Origin: Isoetes taiwanensis
Taxonomy: Eukaryota > Streptophyta > Lycopodiopsida > Isoetales > Isoetaceae
NCBI GenBank assembly: GCA_021234155.1
Contig: JAJEKV010000048.1
Span: 1,517,873 to 1,581,872 of the forward strand
Length of the DNA stretch: 64,000 bases
Reading direction: 5' to 3'
Shown piece after piece: positions 34,890 through 46,400 of the stretch (the first letter of the stretch is position 1; each line of letters starts with the position of its first letter). Position numbers and translations under genes: made by a program. The notes beneath the pieces are model-generated. The model had not been told where the DNA came from. It ran no database searches and saw nothing but the letters and a program-made list of their open reading frames with translations.

Positions 34890-37469
34890 AAAGCGTGAGT
34901 TTTAGGACCTGAAAACGGGTTTCCGGCGGTATCCTTTCTTTTCGGCCCCTTTTTCCTCTTCTTTTTCCAAAAAAAACGTCCTCACGATTCCTGGCATTAC
35001 GAGAGCGCAGAGCAAAAGAGGGCTTTTTCTCTTCCTCTCCGCCGTCCTCTTTCAAGAGGTCGTTTTAGGACGATAGGAGGTCTGGATGGTGGGTAACGCA
35101 TCCCCACCTCCTCCTTACATTGTTGTTTTAGGCTAAGAAATGGCAAATCGTAGGAGCAAATTGGCCGATGAAGCTGCTCATCCATCGCCACAACAGTTTA
35201 GAAGAATCAATAAATTCAAAGCAGCAAAGATTATGTTGCTCACAGCAATGGGCTGGAGCTTCAGGTAAATTTTTTGTAACCCATATTTTCATCTCTTATC
35301 TTCTGGATATGAACTTGACCGATTGCAGTTTTTTGGTACCTGAAAGTGATATTTTCCCTGGGTTTTCCTTTTCAAACAGTATTTTTTTCGGTGGGCGAGC
35401 AACAGGGCCATCGTTACACTGGATATGGCAGTGGATTCTGCAGAGATGGGTTGGAGTTTATGATTCATGGAGGTATAAGCATTTGGCCTGAACGCAAAGG
35501 TGTATTTCTAAGCTATTTATGGACTTCTTACATGCCCGTAGAATATTTTACAGGATGTTGAACTTAAGTGGCATTTTCATACAGATATGCTTGAACTTGA
35601 AGATGAGCATTTGTGTTTTGTTTTGAAGCAGCTTTATTGGTACAGGTTACTCTCTTCTGTAACATACTTGTGGAGCAATAGAGATTCGTGGAAGGTTCTT
35701 ATTGTAAGATGCTTAACCCAACAAACTGAAGATGGATTTCTAGGTTTGCTTCAAATTAGAAACCACCCGATCTTTGGCCTTGGTATATTGCTTTCATCCG
35801 TGGCTGAACATGTACACATAGAAACTATTGGTGAAACCCTGTAACATCTATTGTATGCCTGCTTCTTTCAATGTGAGTGACATGACCCATTTATTTCATT
35901 TCCAGTTTTTAGGTATTTGAGCTTGACAAAGCATGGCGGATTTGGTCTAATAGACACTAGAAAAATGGAATTTGATTGCTTGCTTGCGGTTGGTGTAGTC
36001 GAGATAGCAAGATTAGCAACGGGCTAGAGCTTCAATGGCCTGGACCTTCAGGTAAACTGGTTTTTGTTATAGTATTCTCCATTTTTGCAGGAACACCGAG
36101 GCTGAAAGAGACCCGGATTCTTGCTTCTACACAACTCTGGTTTTTGCCTGGGTTCTGCCAAAGCTGTAAATGTTTCTCCTGGTCATTTTTTTAACAGAAA
36201 TTTACCTTTCTTCTGCTCCTTTTTTTAACGAAAATTTACCTGTCCATGATTACCCCCAACATGTGTGCATATTCCTGTTGCTGCTGTACTCACTTTTTGT
36301 CTACAAGAAGTATTTAAGAAAACTCTCGAAGCAAATTTTCTGCAGATTAGTTTAACCAATTTTCTTGCTGGTGGTAGCATCGCTTAAGGCTTCACTGGCT
36401 GCCTTCTTTATCAGTCATGTCTAAGTGGTTTTTTTGATGCAGGATTTGTGCCATCGTAGTGATGCAAAGGATACTGAAAATTAAAAGTGCAAATTGCACA
36501 TTGCCATTGATGGAATAATTGTAGGCTTGAGCAACAGGTCCTTTGCTGCAACATGTCATCTTTAGTGCGCTATGTAGGGCTTATAGTAGTTCTTCAAGCT
36601 CATAAAAATTTGTAATGATCTTCCTTGCTTACAACTCATGCAGATATGCAGATAGGCGCAAGTTCGCTTCCGATTTTTTATTTCTGGTAGCAGATTCTCT
36701 AATTTCCCTTCTTGCATGGATTGCTACAGAAAATGCCAGATTTAAACCTTTTTAGAGACTGAGCTTAAGCACACCAGAAGTCTGAATTCTATTTTATTAT
36801 GTTTTCCTCTTACAAGGGAGTGCCGGATCTAATTGGTAAGAGTTATTTCTATTACAAGATCATCTATAATTTTTGTCTATAGTTTGGCCTGGTTACAAGA
36901 CAAACATTTTCTGCATAGACATTTTCTGAATGCTCTTTGCGCAATAACGTATCTATTTTCTCCCTGGTGGAGCCAGAGGAGGTTTTCTTAGAGTTTATGT
37001 TGGCAGATAAGTGAATCAGCTTTGTGACCCTTGCTTCTGCTATGGCGGCTATACCCAGCTTTTGTAACCTCGCTCTACTAAGTGACATGTCGCCCATTTA
37101 GGGTTTAAAGGATTTGAATTTGAGGGTTAACATGAGTGACATGAAACTATGCCCTACTTATGCGTCTATGTGACAAAAAAAAGGGGGAAAGAAAAACATA
37201 TTTGGATTTGTTAGATGACGCGTAAGTAAGGTTAAATGCAAAGACAAGATTAAGACTTCTTTGGCACGATTTTCAAAAGGAGCATAAAGTCATTCTTACA
37301 TTGTTGGGCGTGTATATAAATGTGCCCAATTTATGCACGACAACGTCAGGCACACATGACCACATCAATAGCACATTCAAATTGGTAAGTTCTAACAAAA
37401 GCGAAAAGAATATAGACAAATAAATGGGAGAGAGGACCAAAATTTGTATGGCAAAATCCAGTATCCAGC
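34890..37469 (+). other. Exon-like sequence without an identifiable gene
   Basis: An ATG at 35,140 opens a 42-codon frame (MANRRSKLADEAAHPSP..) that ends at a good donor, TTCAG/GTAAAT (35,265). A similar exon-like end, CTTCAG/GTAAAC, occurs near 36,050. Stretches between have T-rich intron character. No known domain is visible; later frames are short. Confidence 0.35.
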
Positions 37470-37919
37470 TCTATAGTAGTATAGTCTTATATAGAGGTCC
37501 ATATAAACACACACCCTATATATCACCGGAACATCTAACAAAGTATATGTGCGCCATATGGAAATGTATATTTAGGACAAAATTTTGTGTTTTGTATTTT
37601 TGTACCTATTTTTTGTTCGTGTACTTAACTACTTCTAAGGGTGACATTTTGAGCATAAGTTCGGGATCCAGCTTTCCAAAATTTTGTTTTTAGAGGTAGA
37701 TTTAACACATTTGTTATAAAGCATTCTTTTCTCTGTTGAAATTGATAAACGCAAAGTTAATAGATTGATGACACTGTCATTAGACAAATTTCAATAACAA
37801 AAAAATTACAAAAGCAAATATTGTCTGATCTTGCCTACATCAACGTGTGTATGGACGTTAAAGGCCGAGTAAAAACACATGCCCAGGACATTAGCCCGGC
37901 AACGCCGGGCACACGTTTA
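37470..37919 (+). mobile_element. Candidate short Helitron at the right edge of the interval
   Basis: The 3' side has the hairpin GCCCGGC-AAC-GCCGGGC (37,894-37,910) and ends ACACGTTTACTA. A possible 5' end, TCTATAGTAGTATAG, lies at 37,470, which would give a 450-bp non-autonomous element. The terminal bases (CTAT) depart from CTRR, and the base before TC is not A, so this is tentative. Confidence 0.4.
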
Positions 37920-40900
37920 CTATACCATTCCTAAGCTCTTTCCTCTATGATTTAATTTGATGCAGAAATTAATGTACGCAAGAACCATTGCAAAATAAGG
38001 CAAATCTATAGGGGAGAGCAGATCTAGAAAGATGAACTATTTTTTAGACTAATTAATCTATTGACCTATCAATCGCCTACTGATGTAGTTCCACTATATA
38101 CAAAGAAATGCCCTATCAATAATCTACTAATAACTTCCATTTAATAACTTCCAACTACTCTTCCTGTCTATATTTCTGATATGAACTTGAGAGCCACATT
38201 TAACAATCTTTCGAACATAAGGATGCAATAGCCTTTCCTTCGTATTTGCCCTGAACTATGTCCTCCAATTACATGGGTCTGGCATTTGATAGTATCACAC
38301 AGCTATATGTTGGGGCAAATTGAATATAAGTTGTATCCATTATGCACATTGCAAGGACGCGCCATCAATAACGTGACTAATGTCGTCTCCCGGTTATTAT
38401 GTGAATAAAAAAGCGGCCGATGATTCTTGCGATGTTAAGTTTGAATTCTCACCGTCCGGCCCATAGACACATGGCGCTATTTGGATACCAAACTAAGCCG
38501 CCGCAAGGTTTATAGTGTGGATTATTTTGTTGCTGAATCTAAAGTTATGAGTTGAGGATGCATAGAGCTAGTTGCTTGCAAAATGATATGAATATGGTGT
38601 TATATCCTAAAAGGGAACTTTGTTTTGTATCGATAACCACAACATATGAATATTTGATCTAATGAATTTTGTTCATCTTTTGGCATTAAGACATGGCGGG
38701 TCGGGGGAGGCACAAGGGGGATATGTATCTTTGAGGTGGAGCACGAGCTAGCCTTGGGCATGGTCTTGAGCACGTGGAGTGATAACTTAGTGTGTTTTTT
38801 TTTTATGCTCTTTTTTTTCGAAAGTACATGACTTTTGAGAGTCTATCTTTGGACATTATCATATATAGGATTTTAGATACGATTTTGTAGGGGGTAATTA
38901 TAGGTCACTTACCGCCAGGTGTTAATGATAGGGAGGTTGCCTCAGCATCGGTGAGTTGATGTCCATGTCATCGCCATAGTAGATGTTGCTAGATGTAGGG
39001 TCCGTGACGCTAGCGTGCCGTTGGTGGTGCATGGCTCTGGGCCACCCATTTAGCGACTTCGACTACCGACCCACTTGGTTAGGGTTGACGATTCGGTGCA
39101 AGTGGGCACCATGATATGCGTCATGCTAGTGAGGGCCTAGAGTGGCCATAAAGGGGCGTTAATAGGCCACGCACACGAGTCGAGGAGGACGAGGCACCGC
39201 GTTGTTGCTAGAGACCGAGCCCTTATGAAGAGGCCCGAGAGGATCCAGTGTACTTGCTCGTTTGGCCGAGAACCACGCGTGTAGGCATCGACGGCGTCAA
39301 ATGAGCCGCTATCGGCGAAGATACACGAAAAAGAATCGCAGCTTTGCGGTCTACGATTTAGGGTTCTCTCATGCACACTTTCCGAGTAAGGGGAGGCTCT
39401 TTGATCCGTAATGATATAGGTGCCATAGATGGAAAGCTCCACGCTGACGAGGAATTCGTGATGATAGACAGATTAGGAAGAGTTATAGATGGGGTTATAT
39501 GTTAGGAATGCATACAATACATCATGTCGAAGAAGATGGAGAAACTCCGCAATGATTTATGTATCCGAGAATCATACAAAGCATGATCCATTCTCTGAGA
39601 TAGAAGATTGGCCAATGCCTATCCACTCGGAAGTTTTGAATGTAGCTCGTGGAGTGTTACAAGAGTCAGCAGATTCCCAAATTGCCTAGGGTATAGTAAA
39701 TGAAAGAGGCAATGATATCAGGATGCAATCCAATCTTGTCGACAAAGTCCAATATCGTTTTCACATGTCAAGGAAGGATATTTAGCGACTGACCTACTAG
39801 TTAAGGATTGTTGGTAAGTGCAATTCAATTTTTGAGTTTTTAGTTTAATACGTTAAAATTAATCATGAGTATGTCCCTATTTATAGGTGGAAGGTTAGGT
39901 ACTGTTAGGAATACTGTCGAGGATGGGATGGATGATTGGAAGCATCTCGGGAAGGTCATATATCATCAGCCATACAACACATCTAGTCCTGACCCGAATA
40001 GGCATCCCTGGATATGTGTGATTCAGGACGATGCAATGCTTCAAGCAGCGATTAGATATAGTGGTAATGGCAGTTGGGCGATGGACTCAACATTTAAAAC
40101 TTACATGTATAATTGCCCTCTTGTATGCAGCTATTGTTCCTGTAGTAGGTGGTATAGGTCATCCTGTCTTCTATGTGCTCTACACAAAATCACCTCCAGG
40201 TGCCAAATATGAGCATCTAGCTTTGCATATTGCCTTGCTATTGACCTTTCAAAGGATGGGAAATGTTAGACCAAAATCTATCACCCGACCTCGCTGGAGT
40301 CAAGCATGTAGTCATTGCAGAGGTGATCGTGAGGGATGCCCACTGTCATAACAACCATGGTGAACAGGTTGCATGTCACATTTTAGCATGTTTGTTTTCA
40401 TGCTAAGCGTGCATGGTTACGCACCTTGATCCCCAAGATTGCCGGAGTATATCAAAAAGGGATGTGTTCCGTAGATTGAGCAAGATGATGAAGGCATTCT
40501 CCGTGGTTGAGTGCAATGGGCTATTGCATAACTTCTATGGCATGTATGGCAAAAATGAAGCAATCATCAGGTACTTGCTAATTGATCTTCTTGAATGAAT
40601 ATGCATTACGTATACTAATACAAGCACATGAAGTATTATCATCTAGTTACTTGGAGCATGGTTGGGTAACTGGCACAATACGGGATGGCAAGTGGCAAAG
40701 GTTCGGGCGACTATTTGAACACACGAATGTAGATACGACAAATCATGTTGAGTCGCATTGGTAGGTCTTGAAAGTCCATGTTCTAGATTGAATGACCAAT
40801 ATTCGTATGTATACTTTGTTATCACATATAATGGGCCACCCTTATGGTCATAGCCCACCAGTGCTCTCTTCGAAGAATCGCTTTTGAGAGAATGTCTCTT

Positions 40901-41640
40901 GGTAAGATTAATCTATTTCGACCCTGTCGCTTCATATGTAGTCATACTCACATTGGTTGTTTATATTTTGTAGCTGAGTTTGGTAGATACGTTTAATCAT
41001 ATAAAAATGCTCATTTCAAAGGTTACTAAAAAATATATGGGGAGGATTCTGCAACCATGGTTTTGGAGGATAGAGGACTCATGACCCTATCAATGGCTAG
41101 TGAAACCTATACTGGAATAAGGTATACTCAACAAATGATGTCCCATTACTGTGACTGCCCCTCATTTCATATTACATGCAAGCATTTAATTGGTAGAGTT
41201 CAATTTCTTGGCCAAAATTATCCAGACCTCCTTGATATCCTTCAACTAGGTCGTGAAGTTCATGTCTATCCAATCGCAACACCTCTTGCTCCAATAGTAG
41301 ATGGAGTAGTTTATGCTCGACTGATCACTGAATGGTTAACAATGCTCGAAGTGGAATCCATACATCGAAATGAAGAGCTGCAAGTTGTTAATTCCACTAT
41401 TCAATCTGATTATAAGGAGGAGATTGAGAAACTTAGAAGACAAATGTGCTACTTTCGAGATGCCATGGGACCATCTGCCCGTGTTGAGTGTGGCAGCTAT
41501 GCGCAACAACAACAACATGCTCGTGCGGGATTATATCCACAACGCACCTCGCCATCAGTTCCAAAGGAGCATCCACCTGCTTACTCAGGTAGACGGGCTG
41601 GGACATCTGTGAGTGTCCGATTGAACTTTTAGCAGCATTG
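37916..41640 (+). mobile_element. Mutator-like segment, copy 3 (most complete)
   Basis: This is a direct copy of 24,868-28,428 that continues about 180 bp farther at its 3' end to the transposase stop. It begins exactly where the Helitron-like tail ends. Many of its differences from copy 1 fall on CTG/CAG triplets (38,345-38,470 and 38,695-38,850). Confidence 0.88.
39480..41632 (+). pseudogene. Mutator-like transposase remnant, copy 3
   Basis: The order of readable parts is an N-terminal segment (HTKHDPFSEIEDWPMP, 39,573), WICVIQDDAMLQAAIRYSG (40,010), SWAMDSTFKT (40,075; first catalytic Asp region) and PVVGGIGHPVFY in another frame (40,140). A central segment with KMMKAFSVVECNGLLH follows (40,480). 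The 191-codon C-terminal frame (41,057-41,632) contains the SWIM finger CDCPSFHITCKH and an E/K-rich coiled-coil-like stretch (IQSDYKEEIEKLRRQM). Five or more frame changes make it non-functional. Full-length relatives move DNA by cut and paste. Confidence 0.8.
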
Positions 41641-41916
41641 CGGATAACCAATGTGTATTATGGCAATGTATATGATGTAGACTTTATATTGGGTAGTGAT
41701 CTCAAGTAGTCTTTTTACTTATATGTAAGAAATATTCAAAAGAATTAGTTACATTGGAAAACATGAAACATTATACGTTGGGAGTTATTTGCAATCTTGA
41801 TGCTTTTATGAAAGAAAAATAAAAACAATATATGCCTCATAATGTATTGCTTACATATGAATTGAATATGAATCCTACATAGTAACACTGAACAAAAAAT
41901 AAAATAAAATAGGGGG

Positions 41917-42290
41917 GTATCCGACTTGTGGGATAACCAAATGGGGTATTCGACTTGCACACTAGGTACTTAGTTTAGACGAGCCTAATACCCCAAGGTG
42001 GGGGCAAGGGGGTATTCGACTTGTGGAATAACTAAGGGGGTATTCGACTTGTGGGATAATCAAGGGGGCATTCGACTCGTGGGATACGCAAGGGGGTATT
42101 CGACTTGCACAATACATGCCTTAGTTTAGATGAGCCCAATACCCCCTTGGGTATTCGACTTGTGTAATGCAGGTGTGAGTTTAGACGAGTCTAATACCCC
42201 CTTTTTAGGGATAGTCTGGGGAAGGAGAAATGGAAGGTATTTGACTTGTATAATATCAACCCAAAATTGGAGGTATTTGACGTGGAATAA
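41917..42290 (+). repeat. GTATTCGACTTG minisatellite
   Basis: About ten irregularly spaced copies of GGGGTATTCGACTTGTG and variants (ATTTGAC, ATCCGAC) occur. Intervening CCTAATACCCC words give inverted pairs. Confidence 0.8.
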
Positions 42291-42299
42291 GTAAACCTG

Positions 42300-42952
42300 G
42301 CCATATGCCAAGGTTTTTTGGGAGCCTCTGTATATGCCTCCGTAGATGATTCAGATACGAGAGAGGGCTGTGCATCCAATCTTAAGGACAGCAGGTGAGA
42401 AACTGTTGTTCAATCTTCTTCTTCCTTTTCGCTTTTGTCTCTTAACATGTAACTGGCCTGTTAACAATGCAGTGAAGACACCCAGAAAAATGGTACACTG
42501 AAAATCAGCCTCCGCACAAAAATGGGGGCCTCTACCTTCAAAAGGGTGAGCTCCCCTAAAAACAATGCATGTGGTCGTCACTAGTGTGCAGGCCGAAACC
42601 ACGAGTCTAAGGCCCTTTTTCCACGGTAGTAGCAAAATATGGCTGTCGTATACAATATACGACACCATTTGTGACTCCAGGGCTAAAAATGAGACACACA
42701 AATTTAAACTTGTTTCTCCACTGCATGCTAGTCATAAAATATGACACCACTAAAATACTAGTGGAAAACCATGAAAAAATAAGACACGACTTATTTTTAG
42801 TTATATTTCAAAGGTGTCTTATTTTACAGCGGGGGAAATCCCCCGGAATAAAATAAGATTCCATTTACAATCCAAACTTATTCTGAACCTAAATAAGACA
42901 CAAAGTGATTTTCTTTTAGACAATAAGTGGCCAAACACCATTTGATAGAATA
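42300..42952. other. Spacer with several short perfect inverted repeats
   Basis: TGTCGTATA-CAA-TATACGACA lies at about 42,644-42,664. AAAATAAGACAC and its inverse GTGTCTTATTTT lie about 25 bases apart (42,775-42,824), and GGGGGAAATCCCCC at about 42,831. No gene is visible. The density of inverted repeats suggests a decayed miniature transposon. Confidence 0.45.
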
Positions 42953-42963
42953 CTAGTTATGGT

Positions 42964-42980
42964 GCCCGGCGTTGCCGGGC
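42964..42980 (-). terminator. Helitron 3' hairpin
   Basis: A 7-bp GC-rich stem with a 3-base loop, 7 bases from the CTAG end. In Helitrons this hairpin is thought to signal the end of rolling-circle transfer. It is not a transcription terminator. Confidence 0.8.
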
Positions 42981-43040
42981 TTTAGTAACAATTTGAAGCG
43001 ATGGTTGTTTTGGCTGGAGTAAACAATGTGGTTTGGAGGG

Positions 43041-43415
43041 TGTTGCAACGCCATGGAAGGGGCCAAGTTTGGCTACCATGAACCCCGTGGATTCCCCACT
43101 CCTCGAGTCCCTTGGACTCCCCACGCCAGACTTGTATTGATCCCCTGGATCAATACTGCAACATCGTGCAGTTCTCTAATCGTTCCCAGAACGATTCTCC
43201 ATGGCCTCCCCTTCTTGAGATCCATGATCTCTTATATAGGGTACCTACTCTTGTGGCATGCCGCCACGTGTATGCATGCATGCATATGGACTCTTGGAGT
43301 CTCCTTATGCCACTTGTCCCTTAAACCTCTAATCCTTAGGTTTAATGGTCCTAAGACGTAGGGACCAACATATGTATATAACATATGACTTAGGGCCTAA
43401 CCTATGTTCGTAACA
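43041..43415 (-). repeat. 3' LTR of element C (375 bp)
   Basis: It begins TGTTGCAACG and ends GTTCGTAACA on the plus strand. It contains about 50 bp (around 43,205-43,255) missing from the other LTR. Confidence 0.93.
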
Positions 43416-46400
43416 TACCTGAGGATCATGGGAGTATGTGTATCTTGAAACCCATTCCTTGGGTCACCCGGTGACCATGGTTTCACCATCTAGTCCATTT
43501 GAAACCCTTTCCCTAAATCACCTCGTGATCATGGTTTCATCTTCTCGTACCTTCAGAAACCCGTTCCCTGGATCACCCTGTGATCATGGTTTCATCCTCT
43601 AGTCCCTTCCGAAACCCATTCCCTGGATCACCCTGTGATCATGGTTTCATAGCTCATTCTTTAGCGGACGTCCTACTTGCCATCCATGATGCAAGTCTCT
43701 AATTCTTTAGTTTTAGGTAACTGACCTCATATTGACTCCACTAATCCATCCGTGTTATCAAGGGATTTTGAGTCAGATGAGGATTTGGCTGCATGTACAC
43801 TTCACTTTCCCATGTGGCCTTGGGAAGTGACTGATCTCGCCACAAGATCTAGTACTCTGCAATACTCTTATTGCGCAGCCTCCGAATGCGAGTGTCTAGA
43901 ATCGCCTCAGGAGTTACCTCAGAGCTAAGGGCTAGGAGTACTGTCACAATCTTTGGACAATATTGCTTTCTTGAGTTGACTTATGCGGAATAGGGCGCAC
44001 TCCTAATCCATTCATAAGTTCTAACTCAACTCATATGCTGTCTTCATTGACCCTTCCTGAGTCCAACATATTGGGACATATATAACTAATGGTCTCAAGG
44101 TTCTTACCTTGCCACTAGTATTAGAATACCTATTTGGAACCTTGCGTCTATTCTTCTGCCAAGAACCCCAGGTTCTTTATGACGCATGTACCAACTTTTT
44201 GGACTAGAACAGAGGCCCACTTTATCCCTTAGTTGACACTTAGTGCAACTAAGTACTTGATGCTAGTCATGTGAATTCACTAACCTATGTGAATTCAATA
44301 TTCTTGATCCCAGATCTAAGAACACTATGTTACAAAAGACCCCGCTTCTTATAAACAATACAGTGGTAATGACCATAGACTCCCCCAGAAATCTAATTAG
44401 AAACAAGATTCTAATAATTGTACCACTCACACTCTGATCATTTATCAGAGATTTTTTGCAACATTAACCCCAGGTTAATCCTTGCATTTCTAGAGACCAT
44501 GCTCTATAAATACCCAGTACACCAATTATGGCTAATCATGAATTCTAATTGGATTCTCTATCACAACTCCCATAGTTGATTCTCTTCCGCCAAGCATCTC
44601 AAGAATCCTTATATTCATGTATACTACTTTGATAACAAGTAGTGATGGTTCAGACTCTGCCCTTTTAGGTCTCCATGGCATGCCTGGCCTTGCCAGCATA
44701 ACGCCATTCCTCTAGGAAAACATTCTTCCTAAGTCTGACAACCTTCGTATCTTTATTAGGTGAACCCTTTCCTCAACAATTTTGGGTTCCACATTCACAT
44801 TCCAGTTTGTGACCCCTTTTTCTTAGGGTAGAATAAGCTAAAAAATCCTTTCCCCCCCCCCTTTCAAAAAAATCAAGCAATCCTTTGCTTTTGGAAGTGA
44901 ATTCTTAAAGTCATATGCATCCAATTTACAGCCTGACATAGAACTTATCTATTACTCAGCTTGGATGATATACTAATAGGAGTTTTGGCCACTCTCCAAG
45001 CCTTGCTTATAAGAGTTTTGACTATTCCCTAAATTACCATATGGTGGTGTTCCTAGTGAAGCCTCACTAGAACCCAAATACCTTGCCTTGCAAGATTGAG
45101 CAAGAAGACCTTTAAGTCTATGCTCACACTCTTTCTATAGAGCCAACGGTTCTAACTACCTTACTTCTTGACTTTGTTGGCTTCCATAGCTTAACACCCA
45201 AGTAATGCATCATGAATTCCAAATTTGATTTGCAATCCCAACCAACGCATTGGCATAGACCACTTCCAGGTCTCTTACATGCTTAATTTGTGGGGTACTT
45301 TGATGCTCATGCCATATTGACTCTTAAAGATCATGATTCTAGTAGATTCCTCATCAAGGAACTACTCTCTCACTTGACGTAAGTCATTAGACTTTATTAT
45401 TATTAGCTCTAAATGATCTTTTCAATAGGCATCATCGATCTCCTAGGGACCATTGCATCATAAGTGAAGCACCATTATGGTCCATCCATACATCAATCAG
45501 TATCTATTCATTGTGTTTGATGTTAATACAGAGTTCATGCAAAAAAACTAAGCAACTCAGTTTAACACGACTAATTGGCCTTGCAAACTCTAACTTATAG
45601 AATTACATGGACCTTGGTTTCCATCACTTTCTAAATGATACCACCATGTTTTCCATACCAGAACTCTCATTAGGGGTTCTTGTTGTGCCTAGCTTTACTT
45701 TTCATGCTTTGGCTTAGAGCTAACCCGTCATTCTCGACTTTGCTCAATAGCACAACCCTTATAGTTGCATCACATGACTTATGACTTACCTAAGTCAACT
45801 GCAACTTTAATTGGTCCACCAGTACCACAGCTTCTTGACCTCGTCAAAAGCTTCCCGTTGTACTAACCCCTAACTCATACTTGAACTTCATTCAAGATTC
45901 TTATGGGGCTTTGATTTCCCATAATACACTTTCAACCATTGGCAACCAAGCCAGCAAAATTTTCAACCTCAAGACACTCTTAAAGGGTGAAACTATTCTT
46001 ATACAGCTTGCCCCTTACTGAGATCCTCTCTCAAAAGTGAATAACTCTTATCAATGGGAAATTCATAGATAGGATCCAATTATTTGGTTTGAATTATGTG
46101 CCATAAAGTCAATTTCCTTGACTACGTGTTCTAACACATATTCACTGCTTTGCCAATCTATGGCTATAAGGCATAATATACATCTCATAATACCTATACA
46201 AGCCCAGCTTATATATTGCGACCCATATATTTTACCCCAAGCCCCGCTTGAACATACTGGGCAATAAGATGTATTCACAACTCCTAGTTGTATATAGATG
46301 TAGGAATATAACTCTACTAACATTCTTGTTTCCAAACAAGAGATATTGAGATTTTCTAACCAATCTCAGTATCTTAGTTTGAGCATAGGTAGAGTTTATA

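Larger units (their letters stand above)
28429..37915. other. 9.5-kb interval with inverted ends between two Mutator-like copies
   Basis: The interval begins and ends with the same hairpin-bearing sequence in opposite orientation (about 400 bp per arm). It sits between direct copies of the 3.55-kb Mutator-like segment. Inside are further hairpin relics (29,181-29,195 and 29,724-29,740), exon-like sequence on the minus strand (30.3-33.5 kb), a partial third Mutator-like copy and exon-like sequence on the plus strand (35.1-36.4 kb). No long intact gene is present. Confidence 0.7.

Noticed and set aside
37840-37870. GGACGTTAAAGGC as a fourth LINE 3' end
   Set aside because: No microsatellite tail or LINE sequence adjoins it; it is part of the Helitron-like tail.
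28429-37915. A single Mutator-type transposon with long terminal inverted repeats
   Set aside because: I found no 8-11-bp target duplication, and the arms carry Helitron-like hairpins; kept only as an alternative in the findings.
43447-43655. 55-bp repeats with GTGATCATGG as operator-like sites
   Set aside because: They are simple tandem duplications in a retrotransposon interior; nothing links them to a regulator.
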